Below, piece by piece: positions 59,215 to 64,000 of a stretch of 64,000 bases of DNA (the stretch's first letter is position 1; each line of letters starts with the position of its first letter). The position numbers were made by a program, and so were the translations under genes. The notes under the pieces were generated by a model. It was not told where the DNA came from and ran no database searches. It worked only from the letters and a program-made list of their open reading frames with translations. Source of the stretch: Burkholderiales bacterium (lineage in GTDB: Bacteria > Pseudomonadota > Gammaproteobacteria > Burkholderiales > Usitatibacteraceae); contig JAHCAK010000013.1 in NCBI GenBank assembly GCA_019634955.1, positions 1 to 64,000 of the forward strand. The letters run 5' to 3'.

Positions 59215-59583
59215 TCAGAGGGTGTGCGTCGGCCGGGAGGACTGCAGCGCGCCCGCGAGGAGTCCCTCGATGCGCTTGCGCAGCTCCCGGCAGGTCTCGG
59301 TGTCGGGAAGCTGGACGCCGAAGCCCTGCGGCCGGTTGCTCGCCGCGTGCGCCGGGTTCACCCAGGCGACGTGCCCCTGGATCGGAATGCGCGCGCTGTC
59401 GTCGAGAAGCGACAGGAGCACCAGCACGTCCTCGCCGAGGCGATGGTCGCGAGTGCTCGGCACGAAGATGCCGCCGCCGCGCAACAGGGGGATCCACGCC
59501 GCGTAGAGCGCCGCCTTGGACCGGATCACGAGGGAGAACACCCCGGGCCGGGAGAGGGAGGGGTCGGTGGCGACGTCGTTCAT
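59215..59583 (-). CDS. PilZ-domain protein
   Basis: This is a 122-residue single-domain protein in the place normally held by pilZ between holB and tatD. It shows GVFSLVIRSKAALYAAWIPLLRGGGIFVPSTRDHRLGEDVLVLLSLLDD and HVAWVNP. The N-terminal RxxxR and D/NxSxxG motifs that bind cyclic-di-GMP are missing, as in the founding PilZ, so it probably works in type IV pilus assembly through partners rather than by binding the nucleotide. Confidence 0.88.
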   Translation of the reverse strand: MNDVATDPSLSRPGVFSLVIRSKAALYAAWIPLLRGGGIFVPSTRDHRLGEDVLVLLSLLDDSARIPIQGHVAWVNPAHAASNRPQGFGVQLPDTETCRELRKRIEGLLAGALQSSRPTHTL

Positions 59584-59586
59584 GGG

Positions 59587-60597
59587 TCAGCCAAGTGTCG
59601 CGCGATTGTAGGCCATCATCAAGTGCTCGCCCGCGAGCCGCGCGTTGAGAGGGTGCGCCGCGAGACGCCGCGCCTCGAGGAGCTCCCGGTCGAGCGCGAG
59701 CAGCCGCTCCAGTCGCGCGCGCCGCGCCTTCGCCCTGAGCGCGGCCGAGCTCTCGACGTGATGGCGCGGCTCGCCGGCGACCTTGATGCGCACCAGGTCG
59801 TGGACCCAGGTCTGCATCACGAAGATGGTGCGCTCGAGCGTGGCGCGGTCCAGGCCCGTGGCGAACGCGATCGGGTGCGCGCCGTCGGGCCGCGACAGCT
59901 CCGCCACGACCTTGCGGCGCCACTCGCGCTCCTCCGGCGCCGCGAGCCCCGCGGCGAGCAACGGTGCGCCGCCCGCGAGCGCGAGCGAGGCCTCGGGTTC
60001 GACAGCGCCTTCGGCGGCAAGCCACTCGAGCGCCTCGCGGCGCGCGGGCGCCCGCAGCTGCACCCGCTCGCAACGGCTGCGGATGGTCGCGAGCAGGCGC
60101 GCCGGGCGGTCGCTCACGAGGACGATGATCGTGGCCGGCGGCGGCTCCTCCAGCGTCTTCAGCAGCGCGTTGGCCGCCGCCGGCTGCAGCGCTTCCGCCG
60201 GGTGCAGGACGATCGCGCGGTGACCCGCGCGGTGCGTCGTCAGCGCCACGAAGTCGCGGATGGCGCGCACCTGGTCGATCTTGATGACGAGGCTCTTCTT
60301 CCCCTGCTCCTTGCCGCCATCGGCCTCGCCCGCTTCCGCGTCGCCCTCCTCCGCGGCCTCGGGGACGATCTCGCGGTAGTCAGGGTGGTTCGACTGGCCG
60401 AACCAATGGCAGGAGGGGCACTCCCCGCACGCCAGCAGGTCGATCGGCGACTCGCAGAGCAGGCTTCGCGCGAGTTCCCGCGCGAAGGCCACCTTGCCGA
60501 TGCCGGCACGGCCGGTGACGAGGAGCGCGTGCGGCAGGCGCGAGCGCCGCCCCATGAGGCGCTCCAGCGCCTCGCGGTGCCACGCGAAGGCCGTCAC
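59587..60597 (-). CDS. holB: DNA polymerase III delta' subunit
   Basis: This 336-residue clamp-loader AAA+ subunit shows [21 protein letters not shown], the zinc module with four cysteines ([13 protein letters not shown]), [12 protein letters not shown] and the sensor/arginine-finger region [12 protein letters not shown]. It contains an acidic Glu/Asp/Ala insert (about 90-110) that lengthens the ATPase domain. The GTG start at 60597 overlaps the tmk stop by GTGA. It loads the beta clamp onto primed DNA. Confidence 0.92.
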   Translation of the reverse strand: MTAFAWHREALERLMGRRSRLPHALLVTGRAGIGKVAFARELARSLLCESPIDLLACGECPSCHWFGQSNHPDYREIVPEAAEEGDAEAGEADGGKEQGKKSLVIKIDQVRAIRDFVALTTHRAGHRAIVLHPAEALQPAAANALLKTLEEPPPATIIVLVSDRPARLLATIRSRCERVQLRAPARREALEWLAAEGAVEPEASLALAGGAPLLAAGLAAPEEREWRRKVVAELSRPDGAHPIAFATGLDRATLERTIFVMQTWVHDLVRIKVAGEPRHHVESSAALRAKARRARLERLLALDRELLEARRLAAHPLNARLAGEHLMMAYNRATLG

Positions 60598-61211
60598 GGG
60601 AAGGCCTCGCGGAAGGAATCGGCGAGGCGCGCGCGAACCTCGTCGAGCGTGCCGGAGGCGTCCACGACGCGCACGCGCCCCGGGGACTCGCGGGCGCGCT
60701 CCAGGTAGGCGTCGCGCACGCGCACGAAGAAGGCCGCCGCCTCGCGCTCGAAGCGGTCGGGCGTGCGGCTCTGGGCGCGCTGCCGCTCGTAGGCGACGGC
60801 CGGGTCGAGGTCGAAGAGGAAGGTGGCGTCGGGCTGGCGCCCGGGGTGCACCAGCGCCTCGAGGGCGCGGAAGGTCGCGCGGTCCAGGCCGCGGCCGCCG
60901 CACTGGTAGGCGTAGGTCGCGTCGCTGAACCGGTCCGAGAGCACCCACGCGCCCCGCGCGAGCGCGGGCTCGATCACGCGCACGAGGTGCTCGCGCCGGG
61001 CGGCGAACATCACGAGAGCCTCGGTGGTGCCCTCCATGGCCTCGTGCAGGACCAGCTCGCGCAGGCGCTCGCCCAGCGGCGTGCCGCCCGGCTCGCGCGT
61101 CGTCACGACCTCGGCGCCGCGCGCGCGGATGGCGCCCGCGAGGAATTCGAGGTGCGAGCTCTTCCCCGCCCCGTCGATGCCCTCCACGGTGATGAATCGC
61201 GCGTTCGTCAT
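60594..61211 (-). CDS. tmk: Thymidylate kinase
   Basis: This 205-residue kinase turns dTMP into dTDP. It has P-loop [12 protein letters not shown] (8-19), [11 protein letters not shown] and the DRF motif in [21 protein letters not shown]. It overlaps mltG by ATGA at its start and holB by GTGA at its end, inside the fabF-to-tatD block. Confidence 0.95.
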   Translation of the reverse strand: MTNARFITVEGIDGAGKSSHLEFLAGAIRARGAEVVTTREPGGTPLGERLRELVLHEAMEGTTEALVMFAARREHLVRVIEPALARGAWVLSDRFSDATYAYQCGGRGLDRATFRALEALVHPGRQPDATFLFDLDPAVAYERQRAQSRTPDRFEREAAAFFVRVRDAYLERARESPGRVRVVDASGTLDEVRARLADSFREAFP

Positions 61212-62203
61212 GACCGGCCCAGCTGGTATTTTGCCACCGCCCGGTTGTGCTCCTCGAGCGTGCGCGAGAACTGGTGCGAGCCGTCGCCGCGGCCCACGAA
61301 GTAGAGATAGGGCGTTTGCGCCGGCCGGACGGCCGCGTCGATCGAGGCCTGCCCCGGCATGGCGATGGGCGTGGGGGGAAGCCCGTCGCGCGTGTAGGTG
61401 TTCCACGGCGTGTCCGTCACGAGGTCGCGCTTGCGCAGGTTCCCGTCGAAGCGCGCGCCGAGACCGTAGATCACGGTGGGATCCGTCTGCAGCCGCATCG
61501 GCACGCGCAGGCGGTTCACGAACACCGAGCCGATCGTCGCCCGCTCGCCCGCCTGCCCCGTCTCCTTCTCGATGATGGAGGCGAGGATGAGCGCCTCGTA
61601 GGCGCTGGCGAGGGGGAGCGCCGGGTCGCGCGATTCCCATGCGCGCGCGAGGCGACGGGCCATCTCGCCGTAGGCCCGCCTGAGGATGTCCACGTCCGTC
61701 GTCCCCGCGTGGAAGCGGTAGGTGTCGGGGAAGAAGAGCCCCTCGAGGGACGCCTCGCGCACGCCCAGCGCGGCGCGGATCGCCTCTTCGGCCAGCCCGT
61801 CCAGCGTGAAGCGCACCTGCGGGTGGGCCTTCAGCTGCGCGAGCCACTGGCGGAAGGTGGTGCCCTCGACGAAGGCGATCTCCACCGGGAGCACGTCGCC
61901 CGAGGCGAGCTTCTCGAGCAGTTCCAGCGGCGTGAGCGGGGCCGCGACGCGGTAGGTGCCGGCGTGCAGCGACCCGGCCTTGCCCAGGGCGCGCCCGAGG
62001 ATCCAGAAGCCCCACGGCTCCGGAAGCAGCCCCTGGTCCGCCAGGCTTCGCGAGACGCTCTTGAGGCTGGCGCCGCTCTTCACCGTGAAGTCGAAAGGGG
62101 TGCGCGGCGGCTCCAGCGGGTGCAGGCTGAACCACGCGAGCCAGGCGACGGCGGCGGCGACCGCGAGCACTCCTGCCGCGAGGAGCCTACGCGCCGCGCG
62201 CAT
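61208..62203 (-). CDS. mltG: Endolytic murein transglycosylase MltG
   Basis: This 331-residue inner-membrane protein has one N-terminal transmembrane helix (about 6-27), a LysM-like domain (about 37-105) and the YceG catalytic domain with Glu212 in [24 protein letters not shown] and [20 protein letters not shown] are typical. It cuts nascent glycan strands and sets their length. It overlaps the end of pabC by 17 bases and the start of tmk by four. Confidence 0.94.
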   Translation of the reverse strand: MRAARRLLAAGVLAVAAAVAWLAWFSLHPLEPPRTPFDFTVKSGASLKSVSRSLADQGLLPEPWGFWILGRALGKAGSLHAGTYRVAAPLTPLELLEKLASGDVLPVEIAFVEGTTFRQWLAQLKAHPQVRFTLDGLAEEAIRAALGVREASLEGLFFPDTYRFHAGTTDVDILRRAYGEMARRLARAWESRDPALPLASAYEALILASIIEKETGQAGERATIGSVFVNRLRVPMRLQTDPTVIYGLGARFDGNLRKRDLVTDTPWNTYTRDGLPPTPIAMPGQASIDAAVRPAQTPYLYFVGRGDGSHQFSRTLEEHNRAVAKYQLGRS

Positions 62204-63017
62204 CGTCGTCGGCGACCAGCCGCTGCAGCCGGCGCGTGACCGGGCCGGGCGCCCAGCGCCGGTCGCCGAACGCCGCCACCGGCCAGAGGCCGATCACGCT
62301 GTTGGTGAGGAAGGCCTCGTCGGCCGCGAGGAGGTCGTCGAACGCGAGGTCCCGCACCTCGCACGCGATCCCTGCCGCCGCGGCGAGCTCGAGCACGCGG
62401 GCCCGCTGCGCCCCCTCGACGCCGCAGCGCTCGAGGGAAGGCGTGGCGAGACGCCCGCCGGCCACGAGGAAGACGTTGCTCATGGTCGCCTCCACGAGCC
62501 TCCCGTCGGCATCCGCCAGCAGCCCCTCGCGGACCTCCGGGTCGGACCATTCCGCCCGCGCCAGCACGTTCTCCAGCCGGTTGAGCGATTTCACGCCCGC
62601 GAGCCGCGGCTGGATCGCGAGCCGCAGCTCGCACCGGCGGACGAGGACCCCCTCATCGGCGGCGCCGGCCGTGTCCGGCAAGCCAGGCCACGCCGCCACG
62701 ATGCGGTTGGGCTCCGCACCCTCCGCCCAGGCGTACCCGCGACCCGAGGCGCCGCGGGTCACCACCACCTTCGCGATCGCGACCGGGCCGGAATCCGCCC
62801 GCGCGAGGTCCTGGAGAATGGCCTTCTCCGGGGGGCAGGCGAGCCAGAGGCGCTCGCAGTCACGCGAGAGGAGACGGTAGTGGTGGCGCCAGTTGAGGGG
62901 CAGTCCCTCGCGCAGGACGAGGGTGCGGAACACGCCGTCGCCGTACATGAGGCCGCGGTCGGCGGCATCGATCGAGCGGGCGGGCCAGCCGTTGACGAGG
63001 AAGGAGGCCATCGCCAA
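62187..63017 (-). CDS. pabC: Aminodeoxychorismate lyase
   Basis: This 276-residue class IV PLP enzyme has Schiff-base Lys143 in GVKSLNRLENVLARAE and DRGLMYGDGVFRTL near the N-terminus. VEATMSNVFLV and LTNSVIGLWPV follow. It releases pyruvate from aminodeoxychorismate to give p-aminobenzoate for folate. Two start codons (residues 1 and 3) are possible. It lies 26 bases after fabF and overlaps mltG. Confidence 0.92.
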   Translation of the reverse strand: MAMASFLVNGWPARSIDAADRGLMYGDGVFRTLVLREGLPLNWRHHYRLLSRDCERLWLACPPEKAILQDLARADSGPVAIAKVVVTRGASGRGYAWAEGAEPNRIVAAWPGLPDTAGAADEGVLVRRCELRLAIQPRLAGVKSLNRLENVLARAEWSDPEVREGLLADADGRLVEATMSNVFLVAGGRLATPSLERCGVEGAQRARVLELAAAAGIACEVRDLAFDDLLAADEAFLTNSVIGLWPVAAFGDRRWAPGPVTRRLQRLVADDDARGA

Positions 63018-63043
63018 GCGCGCGTGACGCGCCCCGGGACCCG

Positions 63044-64000
63044 CTAGCGCAGGCGCCGGAACGCGAGCGTCCCGTTGGTGCCGCCGAACCCGAAGGAATT
63101 GGAAAGCGCCACCTCGATCGGCATCTCGCGCGCCACGTTGGGCACGTAATCGAGGTCGCAGGCGGGATCGGGGTTCGCGAGGTTGATGGTGGGAGGCGAG
63201 ACCTGGTGGTGGATCGCGAGCACAGTGATGAGGGCCTCGACGCCGCCGGCGGCCCCGAGGAGGTGGCCGTGCATGCTCTTGGTGGAGTTGACCGCCATGC
63301 GGCGCGCGTGGTCCCCGAAGGCCGCCTTCACCGCCGCCGTCTCGTTGGCGTCGCCCAGCGGCGTCGAGGTGCCGTGGGCGTTGAGGTACTGCACCTCGTC
63401 GGCGTTGAGGCCGCCGTTGCGCAGCGCGGCGAGCATCGCGCGGCGCGGGCCGTCCATGTCCGGCGCGGTGATGTGGCTCGCGTCCGCGCTCATGCCCATG
63501 CCGGCGAGCTCGGCGTAGATGCGGGCGCCGCGGCGCTTCGCGTGCTCGTATTCCTCGAGGATGAGGATGCCGGCGCCCTCGCCCAGCACGAAGCCGTCGC
63601 GGTCGCGGTCGAAGGGGCGCGAGGCGGTGGCCGGGTCGTCGTTCCTCTCGGAAAGCGCCTTGAGCGAGCAGAACCCGCCCATGCCCGACATGCAGATCGT
63701 GGCCTCGGTGCCGCCGGCGATCATGATGTCGGCGTCGCCGTACTCGATGAGGCGCCCGGCCTCGCCCACGCAGTGCGAGCTGGTGGTGCAGGCCGACACC
63801 ATGGAGACGTTGGGCCCCTTGGCGCCGAACTGGATCGAGATCAGGCCGGCCACCATGTTGATGATCGAGCCGGGGACGAAGAAGGGCGAGATGCGCCGCG
63901 GCCCCTTCGCCCCCATCTCGAGGATGTTGCCCTCGATCATCGGCAGCCCGCCGATGCCCGAGCCCACGATCACGCCGGTGCGCTCCGCGTTGCCCTCGTC
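63044..64000 (-). CDS. fabF: Beta-ketoacyl-ACP synthase II, N-terminal part beyond window edge
   Basis: The frame is open to the right edge; 318 residues are visible, lacking roughly the first 95. The catalytic cysteine (VSACTTSSHCVGEAGR) and both active-site histidines (LNAHGTSTPLGD and STKSMHGHLLGAAGG) are present, with LSNSFGFGGTNGTLAF near the end. FabF condenses malonyl-ACP with growing acyl-ACP in fatty acid synthesis and controls cis-vaccenate level. It heads the visible part of the fabF-pabC-mltG-tmk-holB-pilZ-tatD run. Confidence 0.95.
   Translation of the reverse strand, partial: DEGNAERTGVIVGSGIGGLPMIEGNILEMGAKGPRRISPFFVPGSIINMVAGLISIQFGAKGPNVSMVSACTTSSHCVGEAGRLIEYGDADIMIAGGTEATICMSGMGGFCSLKALSERNDDPATASRPFDRDRDGFVLGEGAGILILEEYEHAKRRGARIYAELAGMGMSADASHITAPDMDGPRRAMLAALRNGGLNADEVQYLNAHGTSTPLGDANETAAVKAAFGDHARRMAVNSTKSMHGHLLGAAGGVEALITVLAIHHQVSPPTINLANPDPACDLDYVPNVAREMPIEVALSNSFGFGGTNGTLAFRRLR

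Noticed and set aside
59601-59606. TACAAT-like box on the minus strand before the pilZ gene
   Set aside because: It lies inside the last codons of holB (Met-Met-Ala-Tyr-Asn) and is explained by the amino acids; pilZ is likely co-transcribed with holB.

Overview
This window looks like a piece of a high-GC (roughly two thirds G+C) betaproteobacterial chromosome. The gene families point that way: a Bug/TctC solute receptor, DUF1178, DUF3429 and FFLEELY-motif proteins, a PHA-granule region protein and PhaI-type phasins, an imuA-imuB-dnaE2 mutasome cassette, and a fabF-pabC-mltG-tmk-holB-pilZ-tatD block. I cannot name the genus. No rRNA, tRNA, CRISPR array, transposase or phage gene was seen. Genes are packed tightly, with many 4-base stop/start overlaps.

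Region 1 (1-7.8 kb) is the most accessory-looking part and is lower in GC. It holds two tandem TPR + HD-GYP regulator paralogues. Next comes a tiny 43-aa peptide gene with a double-glycine leader. Its stop codon interlocks with that of a convergent C39-peptidase ABC exporter, which is followed by an HlyD adaptor. Together these look like a complete small-peptide secretion cassette with a core of only 7-8 residues.

Region 2 (7.9-13.8 kb) is a translesion mutagenesis operon: a LexA-like repressor, ImuA, ImuB and DnaE2. A palindrome abuts the lexA start codon, and a strange 72-base AT-rich patch lies inside dnaE2.

Region 3 (13.8-25 kb) is mixed housekeeping and metabolism: an RlmI-like methyltransferase, a TPR methyltransferase, a MarR-cytochrome b561-YceI-YceI operon, a kynureninase-like PLP enzyme, a Bug receptor, an S9 peptidase, glutaryl-CoA dehydrogenase and a DUF1178 protein.

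Region 4 (25-36.4 kb) is organic-acid metabolism. A minus-strand operon runs from an FAD/Fe-S 2-hydroxyacid dehydrogenase through a carboxyltransferase-fold protein and malonyl-CoA synthetase to malonyl-CoA decarboxylase. On the plus strand are a serine-glyoxylate aminotransferase-like enzyme and a three-gene TRAP transporter.

Region 5 (36.4-54.2 kb) is dense in storage-lipid genes: a PHA-granule region protein, FFLEELY protein, ALDH3-type aldehyde dehydrogenase, Tat subunit plus GMC alcohol oxidase, acyl-CoA ligase, two phasins, acyl-CoA-binding protein, wax ester synthase/DGAT, patatin lipase, TetR regulator, a Marinobacter-type two-domain fatty acyl-CoA reductase and an alpha/beta lipase. 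Read together they could make, coat, mobilise and re-oxidise wax esters. The two phasin genes share a long upstream sequence element, which suggests co-regulation.

Region 6 (54.2-64 kb) is core: a membrane-fused spermidine-synthase-like protein, a 2-hydroxyacid dehydrogenase, RlmM, TatD, PilZ, HolB, Tmk, MltG, PabC and the C-terminal part of FabF, which runs off the right edge. Several genes have a TAGAAT-like -10 element only 5-9 bases before the ATG and no Shine-Dalgarno, which suggests leaderless mRNAs.
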